A DNA stretch of 64,000 nucleotides, from contig CAMEJJ010000001.1 in NCBI GenBank assembly GCA_945919795.1, forward strand, positions 186,001-250,000, read 5' to 3'. The notes beneath the pieces were generated by a model. It saw only the letters and a program-made list of their open reading frames with translations. It did no database searches and was not told the DNA's origin. Made by a program: the position numbers and the translations under genes. Positions 56,626-64,000 of this stretch are shown piece by piece; positions within the stretch are counted from its first letter, which is position 1, and each line of letters begins with the position of its first letter. The DNA is from an uncultured Lachnospiraceae bacterium. GTDB taxonomy: Bacteria; Bacillota; Clostridia; Lachnospirales; Lachnospiraceae.

Positions 56626-57045
56626 TCAAATTTTCTTTTTTAGCATTTCTATTTCGTCCTGTAATTCTTCGACTTTTTGGGCAAGCTTCCGGTTTTCATC
56701 TGCTAATGCATTGACTTCCAGCAATGCATTGACAACCGCTATATTAAATGTATTTTGACTGATCATATGTGTATTCATGGAATAGAACGCCATTTTATTG
56801 AGTATTTTTTTGATCAGTCCTTTGATACCGGATGCCTGCGTTATCGGCTGAATCGCAGTATCATACAGTGCCATAGCATTGATTGTCTCGTTGTATAATT
56901 CTTCTTTACTGAATTGTTGCGGAATCGAAAAGGGCAATTCCTCTTCATAGGGATCCCGAAACGGAATGGGTTCCTCACAAATTCCCTTTTCTTTTATTTC
57001 TTCTCTGATTTCACTCATAATCTGTTCAACATCAATCTGCTGCAT
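56626..57045 (-). CDS. Small coiled-coil protein paired with a glycosyltransferase (second)
   Basis: About 139 residues; ATG at 57045 (MQQIDVEQIM) with GGAGAG five bases ahead is preferred over the longer frame, which lies deeper in the previous gene. The pattern is an acidic N-terminus, amphipathic GIKGLIKKILNKMAF (about 72-86), and a coiled coil from about 110 (ENRKLAQKVEELQDEIEMLKKK). It matches in plan and length the protein at 43352-43804. The start overlaps the GT gene upstream by 14 bases. A scaffold or membrane tether for transferases is a reasonable guess; no known family recognised. Confidence 0.7.
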   Translation of the reverse strand: MQQIDVEQIMSEIREEIKEKGICEEPIPFRDPYEEELPFSIPQQFSKEELYNETINAMALYDTAIQPITQASGIKGLIKKILNKMAFYSMNTHMISQNTFNIAVVNALLEVNALADENRKLAQKVEELQDEIEMLKKKI

Positions 57046-58291
57046 AAATACTCTCCAATCTGTCAGTAAAATCCGCACTTACCTTTTGCATCTGCATCTT
57101 ATACTCTATCTTTTCTTTACCATTTTTAACAATTTGATCGTAATAATCCGGATCTTCATATAGTTTTCTCATATACATGGCAGCCTGTTCATAGTCCGGC
57201 TCAGCCCATTTGCTGCCCTTGGGATAAAAACCGGTATCTCCTGCCAGATCAACCAGTTGATAATCTACCATACATGCGGATTCGGAATCCATAAATTCGG
57301 TGTTTGAGGAATAATTCGTTGCAACACAGGCAGTTTGATTTAACATTGCCTCCGCCATAACCAGCCCAAAGCCTTCTGCCCTATGCAAAGATACAAATAC
57401 ATCAACATCTGCAATCAGGCTGTTGACCTCTATCTTGTCCATGATGCGGGTAATAAAATGAACGTTATCATAACCTTTAAGCTCATCCTTTAGATAAGCA
57501 ACATCTTCTTTGGATCCATTGTTGATCTTAATAACCAGACCAATTTCTTTTTTTTCACTTGGATATGCCTTTTTAAAAGCCTTTATGGCACCCATTGGAT
57601 TTTTTCGCGAAGAAGTACTGTTGGAATCATACATAATTAAGTACAAAAACTGATCCCTTGGCAATCCAAAATATTCCCTGTCACAGGTTTCGTCAATCGG
57701 CGCTGTCACGCAATAAGTCCTGGTATAAACCGGTTTATCAGTCAGCTTGCGAAAACAGTTACTGATATACTCTGAAGGTGTCCATATTTCATCCACAAGA
57801 TCTATTCCGGGAATCCAGTCATTTGGAATTTTTTCAATTTCGTAAAGCCAATAGCCAATATTATAATGACCATTCAGTAATTCATTTCCAAGCTCCAAAT
57901 GTGCCATCTGCAGTTCAAATGGATTGAGGTGCAAAATATTAATACCGTATGGCAAGGTATCAGAAACTTTTGCATCATAACTGTGATCATTTCTGTGAAT
58001 ATTTTTGATGGCACTAAAATCATAAATGGTATAATCCCATCCCGTATGTTCCAATATATCTGCCACAAGCCGGCAACTCTGTCCTAATCCGTTTTGTGTC
58101 CGGATCCCTCCAATGAGATTAATACCTTTTTTATAAGCATCCTTATCAAATGGCTGTATTCCTTCTTTTTTCAGCCGGGCAGCTTTTTTTGTTACCAGCC
58201 TGTTTTTTATTTTTTTCAAAAATGTCTGCGGGAAGACTTTTAATAAAATCGGTCTCAACTTCTCCGACAGCCAAAAAACCATTCCTGACAT
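57032..58291 (-). CDS. Family 4-like glycosyltransferase with basic N-terminal segment
   Basis: A 419-residue GT-B protein. The first 50 residues are basic and amphipathic (KKIKNRLVTKKAARLKK), probably membrane-binding. The fold begins at KGINLIGGIRTQNGLGQS; the C-terminal domain has YDSNSTSSRKNPMGAIKAF and VSLHRAEGFGLVMAEAM (EX7E). WbdA/WbdB- and WsaF-like mannosyl or rhamnosyl transferases look like this. AGGAG six bases before the ATG. Confidence 0.85.
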   Translation of the reverse strand: MSGMVFWLSEKLRPILLKVFPQTFLKKIKNRLVTKKAARLKKEGIQPFDKDAYKKGINLIGGIRTQNGLGQSCRLVADILEHTGWDYTIYDFSAIKNIHRNDHSYDAKVSDTLPYGINILHLNPFELQMAHLELGNELLNGHYNIGYWLYEIEKIPNDWIPGIDLVDEIWTPSEYISNCFRKLTDKPVYTRTYCVTAPIDETCDREYFGLPRDQFLYLIMYDSNSTSSRKNPMGAIKAFKKAYPSEKKEIGLVIKINNGSKEDVAYLKDELKGYDNVHFITRIMDKIEVNSLIADVDVFVSLHRAEGFGLVMAEAMLNQTACVATNYSSNTEFMDSESACMVDYQLVDLAGDTGFYPKGSKWAEPDYEQAAMYMRKLYEDPDYYDQIVKNGKEKIEYKMQMQKVSADFTDRLESIYAAD

Positions 58292-58370
58292 GGTTTTCTC
58301 CTAATCATTATTTTATTCTTTTATTTGTCTGCTATTTGGTAATTTTTATTTCTTTCAGTCACTTTTATCT

Positions 58371-59570
58371 TTAATTGTAAGCATTTAAATATTGAATAAA
58401 TGCGTTGCCAAGTACTTCGGGCGAATACCTTTCAACCACTTTTTCATAACATTGCTCATCAATCCTGATACAACCTTTATCAAAAAGCTGTAGGGCTTTT
58501 GCAAGATTTGTGATTTCTTCCTTTTCATCAGAACCTTGTTGATAATAATAGATACAATCTCCGATAATCTCTCGGAAAATACTCATATCACTGGCAATAA
58601 TCGGCACTTTGTACTGCATGACCTCAATCAATGGTATTCCAAATCCCTCTGCTCTGGAAGGAAATAAAAAACATCCTCCCTGCCTTATCAGCCGATTTTT
58701 TTCCTCTTGCTCGACATAACCAAGTGAAATCAGATTGGGGCCAACTATTTTTTGTACTTGTGCAATTAAGTCTCTGATATAATCATCCTTGATCCCACCG
58801 GCAAGATATAGTTTTCTTTTTCCACCTTGTAAAAAATATTGCTGATAGGCTTTTAACAATCGGTCAACGCCTTTTCTACCTTCCAGATTACCAATATAGA
58901 AAAAGTAATCGTTATTTTCTGCGATTTTATCATCTGATGTAGTATCAGCCGTTTTATCATCTGTTGCAAAATTTGTCGTTTTATCATCTACTACAATATC
59001 AGTTGTTTTATCGCCTTTTACAGTTTCTGTGGTTCCATCAGGAACAATAACATAAGTTAAAAATGTTTCTTTTTCCTTTGCAAGTGGTACATATTTCTCA
59101 ACATTCTTTCGTGTTTCCTCGGAGTTGAAAAGCAAAATATCACTATTTCTGATGGAATACTTCAAAAAAATACGGAAGTATAATGGATACAGACGGTTAA
59201 AATACTTTGCATGCGTAATGGGAAAGACATCATGCAAAGTTAGCATAACCTTTCCTCTAAATCCTTTTAAATTCGTCGGCAGAAGATTGTTGGGTTCCCA
59301 AAACAAATCCGGTTGCTCTCTTAAAACTTCTTTTTTTACAAAAGAAAAATACCGAAACACTTCCTTGCTACGGAATATGCGCTTTCCATATAATATTATC
59401 CGAACATCGGATTGTTTCATTTCCTGCATTTGAAAGCTTTCATCCACATCGGAAATTAGGATGAGTTCAATAGCTGGACATTTCTGTACTTCTCTTATGA
59501 AATTATACACATACATGCCCACTCCACTTGGCTGACTTGCCATGGTGCGGACATCTACCATTAGTCTCAT
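58371..59570 (-). CDS. Family 4 glycosyltransferase with a repeat insertion between its domains
   Basis: A 399-residue GT-B enzyme of the WbaZ/MtfB-like type: DVRTMASQPSGVGMYVYN, LHDVFPITHAKYFNR, FYIGNLEGRKGVDRL, FPSRAEGFGIPLIEVMQ (EX7E). Between the N-terminal and C-terminal domains (residues about 184-220) is an inserted run of four 9-residue units of the form DDKTTxxxx, coded by a 27-bp tandem repeat. The insertion is at the flexible hinge and probably leaves activity intact. GGAG six bases before ATG. Confidence 0.88.
   Translation of the reverse strand: MRLMVDVRTMASQPSGVGMYVYNFIREVQKCPAIELILISDVDESFQMQEMKQSDVRIILYGKRIFRSKEVFRYFSFVKKEVLREQPDLFWEPNNLLPTNLKGFRGKVMLTLHDVFPITHAKYFNRLYPLYFRIFLKYSIRNSDILLFNSEETRKNVEKYVPLAKEKETFLTYVIVPDGTTETVKGDKTTDIVVDDKTTNFATDDKTADTTSDDKIAENNDYFFYIGNLEGRKGVDRLLKAYQQYFLQGGKRKLYLAGGIKDDYIRDLIAQVQKIVGPNLISLGYVEQEEKNRLIRQGGCFLFPSRAEGFGIPLIEVMQYKVPIIASDMSIFREIIGDCIYYYQQGSDEKEEITNLAKALQLFDKGCIRIDEQCYEKVVERYSPEVLGNAFIQYLNAYN
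58911..59018. repeat. 27-bp tandem repeat (about four units) within a glycosyltransferase gene
   Basis: Units start with a version of TTTATCATCTG on the plus strand and encode D/GDKTT-type 9-residue repeats. The unit is a multiple of three, so copy-number change would lengthen or shorten the linker and keep the frame. Confidence 0.85.
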
Positions 59571-59663
59571 ATCATTCTCCGGTTTTGGCTTTATATTCCA
59601 TGAATATAGTCAATATTTCTTTTATTTCGCTCAATTTTTGATTGAAATTATCGGTTCTTTGTT

Positions 59664-60422
59664 TTATAAACGCCGTACCACTGCAGCCCAGGTATTAACC
59701 ACAACATAATAGGCACTTTTTAATACAGATAGATGTTCAACATCGTGATATAGCTGCCATTTTCCTATAATTGCTTTTATCTTGTTACCGGAATAAGCAC
59801 CCTTATGCCGGCAGTAAATCGTAAGTATTTCGTCTAAACCGTATGCTTTGTATCCGTTTCGGGTAATCTTCATCCAGGTAGCCGCATCCTCTCTGGATAC
59901 TCCGAGTGGCATTTTGATAAGATGATCCTCTATCTTTTCTCTGTCAAATAAGGTAGTGCTTGGTGCAATTGTAGAACTTTTCAACAAATCCTTGTAACAC
60001 ACCTCAGATGGTGCATGAGCAACAATTCCCGTTTTTATAGCATTTTCATCTGCAAACTCATATGAGGTAAAGGTAAAGGCACAATTTTTTTTCTTAAGAA
60101 ATGCAATTTGTTTTTCCAATTTCTCCGGCACCCATAAATCATCCGAATCAACAAATGCAATATACTGTCCCTGTGCATTATCAATACCTAAATTGCGTGC
60201 TTGAGATGGTCCCGCATTTTTCTCACAATAAAAACATCGGATATTGTGATATTCCTCTGCATATCTTTGCATGATTTCTTTGCTATGATCCGTTGAACAA
60301 TCATCTACCAATAAGAGCTCCCACTGGGTATATGTCTGCGCCAAAACGCTTTTAATCGTTCGTTCCAGATATTTTTCTGCATTATATACCGGTATAATTA
60401 CCGTTGCCATTTCTTTTATCAT
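59664..60422 (-). CDS. Family 2 glycosyltransferase
   Basis: A 252-residue GT-A enzyme: TVIIPVYNAEKYLERT, VDDCSTDHS, AGPSQARNLGID, FVDSDDLW and LGVSREDAATW, the EpsE/WfgS-like group of short GT2 proteins. Two possible starts (60422 and 60410); neither has a strong ribosome site. It follows the initiating transferase, so it may add the second sugar of that glycan. Confidence 0.88.
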   Translation of the reverse strand: MIKEMATVIIPVYNAEKYLERTIKSVLAQTYTQWELLLVDDCSTDHSKEIMQRYAEEYHNIRCFYCEKNAGPSQARNLGIDNAQGQYIAFVDSDDLWVPEKLEKQIAFLKKKNCAFTFTSYEFADENAIKTGIVAHAPSEVCYKDLLKSSTIAPSTTLFDREKIEDHLIKMPLGVSREDAATWMKITRNGYKAYGLDEILTIYCRHKGAYSGNKIKAIIGKWQLYHDVEHLSVLKSAYYVVVNTWAAVVRRL

Positions 60423-60424
60423 GG

Positions 60425-60500
60425 TCTAAATCCCATCTGCTAATGTTTTTCATCGATATTCTTCATTAATGCTTTTCATCACTGCTTTTCATCATTGTTT
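60425..60500. repeat. TGATGAAAAGCA-type repeats around the 3' end of the initiating transferase gene
   Basis: About four imperfect copies (plus strand TGCTTTTCATCA) extend from the last codons of the gene into the gap before the GT2 gene. The end of the upstream protein (NNDEKQ) is coded by one copy. Confidence 0.6.
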
Positions 60501-61840
60501 TTTAATGCTGTCGTCTGACTTTCATCGACACCTTCTGTATTTTCTTTCTGAAATAAAATCTTAAAAGTCAAAATCAATATTTTAATATCTAATCCAAGAG
60601 AATAATTCTCAATATACTGCATATCGAACTTTAACTTGTCATAAGGAGATGTATTGTATTTGCCAAACACCTGTGCATATCCTGTAAGGCCGGCCTTGAC
60701 TTTGGTTCGAAAATCAAATTCCGGCAGCTCTTTTTGATATTCATCCATAATCACCTTACGTTCCGGCCGGGGACCAACAACTGACATCTCACCTTTTAGA
60801 ATATTGAAAAGCTGAGGAAGCTCATCAAAATGAATGTTTCGGATAATCTTTCCAACCGGTGTAACGCGCTTATCATTTTTCATGGCAAGTCTTGCGCCCT
60901 TGGCTTCTGAATCTGTACTCATACTGCGAAACTTATAAATCATAAAAGGTTTGCCATCTCTGGTAATACGCTCCTGTTTGTATAAAACAGGACCTCCATC
61001 ATATAATTTGATCGCAATTGCAATTATTAGCATAAATGGCGATGCAATAATTGTTCCCAAAAGTGAAATGACAATATCCATGGCACGCTTTAAAAAGCGC
61101 TGCTCGATGGAAAGTCCACGATTGCGGCAAAGCAAAAGAGGAGTGTCAAACAGAAAAATATTATCTGCACCATTCATAATAATATCAGATATCTTTGGCG
61201 TCACATAAACCCGGATATTATTGCGATAACAATACTTCAATATTTTGTTTCGTTCAGCCGCAGGCAAATCGCAAAGCATAACTGCCTGATACTGTTCAAT
61301 TTCCGCATAAAGCTTGTCCTCATCCGTCTTGTAGCTGATGGTTTCGCAAATGTGATATTTGTCTTCTCTGCTTCCAAACTTTTGAATAAGGTCTGTCGGT
61401 TCGTATTCACCGTAGATAAAAATTACATCCCTTGGTGGATACAAAATAGTATATAGATGGCGAACCTGATAAACCCAAAATATGGCAAATATCATCTCAA
61501 TGACACTAATTACTAAAATCGGAAGCGGACTCACATAATCTCTTTTGATCAGGCACACTTCCACATAGCCAACAAAACCACCTAACAAAATCGCCAGAAT
61601 ATGCGAAAGACAAATATCCATAATCCGAAGATATCCTATCTTGTAGCCATTGAATGTCCTGGTAAAAAAGAAAACGATTAGCATATATATACCAATGGCA
61701 GCCCAATGACCTCTTCGATAAAATAAATATCCGCCTGTTGCATAATACTTGTACCAGATAAATGCAAAAAGAGCCCCCTGAAAAGCAAGCATCACAAAGT
61801 TCGCACAAAAATTTAATAAATGTTTATATTGTTCTCTCAT
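60479..61840 (-). CDS. Initiating undecaprenyl-phosphate sugar phosphotransferase (WcaJ/EpsL family), second
   Basis: A 453-residue enzyme with four N-terminal membrane segments (to about 115), a Rossmann-like middle domain (YGEYEPTDLIQKFGS to SDIIMN), then the catalytic domain with a membrane helix (KRAMDIVISLLGTIIASPF), GGPVLYKQERI, YKFRSMSTDSEAKG, GEMSVVGPRPERK and KAGLTGYAQVFGKYN. The standard PRP motif is intact. It is the first gene of the long unit and follows a good promoter. A second, different enzyme of this class lies at 16.1 kb, so two glycans are started from undecaprenyl phosphate. Confidence 0.93.
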   Translation of the reverse strand: MREQYKHLLNFCANFVMLAFQGALFAFIWYKYYATGGYLFYRRGHWAAIGIYMLIVFFFTRTFNGYKIGYLRIMDICLSHILAILLGGFVGYVEVCLIKRDYVSPLPILVISVIEMIFAIFWVYQVRHLYTILYPPRDVIFIYGEYEPTDLIQKFGSREDKYHICETISYKTDEDKLYAEIEQYQAVMLCDLPAAERNKILKYCYRNNIRVYVTPKISDIIMNGADNIFLFDTPLLLCRNRGLSIEQRFLKRAMDIVISLLGTIIASPFMLIIAIAIKLYDGGPVLYKQERITRDGKPFMIYKFRSMSTDSEAKGARLAMKNDKRVTPVGKIIRNIHFDELPQLFNILKGEMSVVGPRPERKVIMDEYQKELPEFDFRTKVKAGLTGYAQVFGKYNTSPYDKLKFDMQYIENYSLGLDIKILILTFKILFQKENTEGVDESQTTALKNNDEKQ

Positions 61841-61882
61841 TTGAATTTCCTACTACTTTTATTTCTATGCATAATTAAATAG

Positions 61883-61911
61883 ATTTTACCATTTTTTCAA
61901 GTAATATGCAA
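61883..61911 (-). promoter_or_regulatory. Predicted sigma-A promoter of the long glycan operon
   Basis: On the minus strand: TTGCAT, 17 bases, TAAAAT, 42 bases before the ATG of the initiating transferase. The spacing is ideal and each box has one or two mismatches to consensus. Confidence 0.6.
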
Positions 61912-61942
61912 CGATTGCAGGGCGTGTAGTAGCGGGAAGCAG

Positions 61943-62043
61943 GGAATTGTCGATTGCCAGGTGAAAGGAATTGGCAATTGTGGGACAAGTTTGGATTGTC
62001 GCAATGTAGGATAAGGTTGAATTGTCGCAGGCCAGAAAAAATA
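61943..62043. repeat. Degenerate tandem repeat of about 25 bp upstream of the long operon
   Basis: Four units begin with G(G)AATTG or GGATTG at 61943, 61967, 61993 and 62019 (steps 24, 26, 26). GATTGTCG/AATTGTCG recurs three times. The units lie just upstream of the -35 box in the transcribed direction, as binding sites for a regulator would, but they may be simple debris. Confidence 0.55.
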
Positions 62044-62078
62044 ATAATCCATCCTCTGCATATTGCAAAGGATGGATT
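62034..62078 (-). terminator. Rho-independent terminator after the DUF5722/DUF4214 gene
   Basis: Perfect 10-bp arms (62046-62055 and 62069-62078) with a further TGCA/TGCA pairing inside; on the minus strand ATTATTTTTT follows. It lies 23 bases after the stop of the secreted-protein gene. Confidence 0.85.
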
Positions 62079-62100
62079 AACACTGTCACATAATTCAATT

Positions 62101-64000
62101 TTATAATCCAAACGAAGCTTTTATTTTACCAAATTCATCTGAATTGGAAAAACCATACAGTACTTCTTTTCTGGATTTTTCACCTCTGTTTAAAATACCT
62201 ACCCACATATCGTAACCGGTTTTATCAGGTTCTCTTCCAAGGAAAGTTGCATACAAGATTCTGACATATTCCTCATTGCTCGTATTTTTCTCTAAAAATT
62301 CTTTGGAGAAGAAGAAACCATCTGTGGAAACCTTATTGACACTCCACTTTTTATCACAAATAATATTACACCAGTTGTTCAAGCCACCTTCATCATAGCT
62401 TCTACCAAGACACTCTGTATACAATCTTCCAACAAATGCTGTAACTCCGGCATTTCTGCTTCGTCCTTCTGTAATTTTTACAGTACCTCGATTAATTCCA
62501 TATGAACCACAAATTTTATTAAACTCATCTGACTCTGCAAATCCACGGAATACGCCCAATCTTCCATATCCGGCATTTAATTGTGATACCCAATTCGCTT
62601 TACCCGGCGCATCAGAAGAACGATCTAAAAATACATTATAAAGCAACTCCACAAAATCTTCATTGCTCAGATTTTTATTTTTAAGCTCATCACTAAAGAA
62701 AAATCCATATGCAGCTCCGGCTCCTGTCTGTGAGCCGTTTACCAGTGAGCCAACCCAGTCCGCTCTTCCTTTTTCATCCGCATCTCTGCCCAGACATTTG
62801 TTGTATAACCGGTCAACAAATGCGCCGACTTTTTCTTTATCAACCACTCTTCCGTATCCGGGAATCACTTCCGAATAGTTTTTAATTCCGATTACAGGTA
62901 ATGTTACGGATTCTACATAAGGTTGATTAGTGTCCAGATTTTTCCAGACTTCGCTGGCAAGTCCCTTTAATCTGAAATCCATACTCTTTGTGCCGTATGC
63001 AGTATCCAATTTTCCTGCATTCTGTGTATTAAGGATAAAGCAATCTACCATATCATTAAATTTTGCAGCATAGTAAGATAAAGCTAAAGATGCAGCCTGT
63101 ATTTTTTCTCCGTCATTATCAGAAAAGCCTTCTTCTGTCAGCATGATACGATGGTTGGAACCGAATTTATTTTTAATATAATTGGACATAATATACAAAT
63201 TGTATCCATCAACAAATTCAGCCGATTCATTTCTGGGATTCAAATCCCTTCCGGCAACAGACTCTAACTGCGTAATACCCCAAAGAGTGGGCTCATATAA
63301 TACAGCGGGGTACAAATGGTATGCAATACACCAGTCCGTACCTGAAGCCTTAGGTGCAAAATTATCTAGAAAATCCTTTGTACTAATACCTCTTCCCTCA
63401 TCATTATGCTGCCAGCTATGATCAACACAGATGCTGACACGAGAAGCTTGTGTGTACTTTCTTACCGTGTTGTATACCAATTTAAAATCCTTTGCCCATT
63501 GACTGGTATTAGCTTCAATATCTGTCCCATATCCGGTATAAGGTGAAAACGGTGAGTTGGGCATATTTACTTCATTGCCAACCACCCAGTTGTCAATGTG
63601 ACAATCCGCCTGGCTGAATAATTGTGCTAAATACTGAATTTCTGCCTGATAAAAATGACTATCAACATTCGGTGCATAGTATGTATGCGCTCCCAGTCCA
63701 CTTTGAGCACTCGGTGCAATCAGTACACCATTTCTTGCGGTGCTGGAAGATTTTACCATAAGCTGTGCTGTTACGGTAATTCCTCTTGCATTAGCCTGTT
63801 TTACAACGCTGACAATGCCACTCATATCACTAAAATAATACTCATTGCCATTATAAATATATTTGACACCATAAGAAGGATCAGCCCAATACGACTCCAA
63901 AAACAAGTTGAAGAACATATGCTCGCATCCATTTTCAACCGCATCTGATACGCTAACCGTCTGTAAACCTTTGTAGCTTGTTGTGGAAGCAAAAGCATCT
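62101..64000 (-). CDS. DUF5722 glycosidase-like protein with four DUF4214 units (5' end beyond window)
   Basis: The frame is open past the last base; the visible 633 residues start DAFASTTSYKGLQTVSVSD, so the true start and any signal peptide lie beyond 64000. The first part is a TIM-barrel glycoside-hydrolase-like domain of the DUF5722 type: IDNWVVGNEVNMPN (acid/base-position Glu), VSICVDHSWQHN, WCIAYHLYP and MLTEEGFSD (nucleophile-position Glu). The last 245 residues are four DUF4214 units ending KASFGL. It probably cuts or binds a polysaccharide outside the cell. Its own terminator separates it from the next operon. Confidence 0.85.
   Translation of the reverse strand, partial: DAFASTTSYKGLQTVSVSDAVENGCEHMFFNLFLESYWADPSYGVKYIYNGNEYYFSDMSGIVSVVKQANARGITVTAQLMVKSSSTARNGVLIAPSAQSGLGAHTYYAPNVDSHFYQAEIQYLAQLFSQADCHIDNWVVGNEVNMPNSPFSPYTGYGTDIEANTSQWAKDFKLVYNTVRKYTQASRVSICVDHSWQHNDEGRGISTKDFLDNFAPKASGTDWCIAYHLYPAVLYEPTLWGITQLESVAGRDLNPRNESAEFVDGYNLYIMSNYIKNKFGSNHRIMLTEEGFSDNDGEKIQAASLALSYYAAKFNDMVDCFILNTQNAGKLDTAYGTKSMDFRLKGLASEVWKNLDTNQPYVESVTLPVIGIKNYSEVIPGYGRVVDKEKVGAFVDRLYNKCLGRDADEKGRADWVGSLVNGSQTGAGAAYGFFFSDELKNKNLSNEDFVELLYNVFLDRSSDAPGKANWVSQLNAGYGRLGVFRGFAESDEFNKICGSYGINRGTVKITEGRSRNAGVTAFVGRLYTECLGRSYDEGGLNNWCNIICDKKWSVNKVSTDGFFFSKEFLEKNTSNEEYVRILYATFLGREPDKTGYDMWVGILNRGEKSRKEVLYGFSNSDEFGKIKASFGL

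Noticed and set aside
61943-62043. Repeat array as a CRISPR
   Set aside because: Units are degenerate, without unique spacers between identical repeats, and no cas gene is present.
156-63948. All plus-strand open frames of 60-175 codons
   Set aside because: They lie opposite strong minus-strand genes, lack ribosome sites and have low-complexity or basic compositions typical of antisense shadows. None has a recognisable domain.

Overview
This window looks like part of a chromosome of a low-GC Gram-positive anaerobe, most likely a Lachnospiraceae-type Clostridium. The evidence is strong GGAG-type ribosome binding sites, TTGACA/TATAAT-type promoters, AT-rich DNA, and DUF4214 exoproteins with Gram-positive signal peptides. 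Every gene I can support lies on the minus strand, so transcription runs from 64000 toward 1. The window is almost entirely one large surface-glycan locus. I see no tRNA, rRNA, CRISPR array or intact insertion sequence.

Layout in transcription order. (1) 64000-62030: the 3' part of a secreted DUF5722/DUF4214 protein, closed by a terminator. (2) 61911-39585: a promoter, then a long run of closely spaced genes. It starts with an initiating phosphoglycosyltransferase, followed by many GT2/GT4 glycosyltransferases, two small coiled-coil proteins, three secreted DUF4214 proteins (glucosaminidase, subtilisin-like protease, NlpC/P60-like), an ABC exporter with a carbohydrate-binding ATPase (Wzm/Wzt type), an MBL-fold hydrolase and a DUF6020-like membrane protein. 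(3) 39584-38971: about 600 bases with no intact gene. (4) 38970-22654: a visibly more AT-rich island with gmd and fcl (GDP-L-fucose), a dead manC, a GT26 enzyme, GT4, Wzy, two GT2, a GT10 fucosyltransferase, a Wzx flippase, a second fucosyltransferase-like protein and a five-gene CDP-3,6-dideoxyhexose cassette, ending in a terminator next to decayed sequence. (5) 22310-17617: an LTA-synthase-like enzyme, a GT-C-like membrane protein and a second gmd with its own promoter and terminator. (6) 17586 to the left edge: a promoter, a second initiating transferase, a Wzz-like protein, three large membrane proteins (one Wzy-like), a thioredoxin-fold DUF4214 protein, an Rmd-type reductase (GDP-D-rhamnose), a DUF6077-like gene that appears split, then a new promoter and a second Wzm/Wzt exporter followed by a methyltransferase/kinase-like/coiled-coil protein resembling the WbdD chain terminator of E. 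coli O9a.

How it fits together. There are two initiating transferases, two ABC exporters, one flippase and two Wzy-like polymerases, so the locus probably makes at least two glycans. The precursors encoded here are GDP-L-fucose, GDP-D-rhamnose and a CDP-3,6-dideoxyhexose (the RmlC-like epimerase points to CDP-ascarylose). Five secreted proteins with unrelated N-terminal domains all end in the same four-unit DUF4214 array and are embedded in the glycan genes. My main inference is that DUF4214 arrays hold these proteins on a glycan made by this locus. The second notable system is a WbdD-like terminator/ruler beside an ABC exporter in what looks like a Gram-positive genome.
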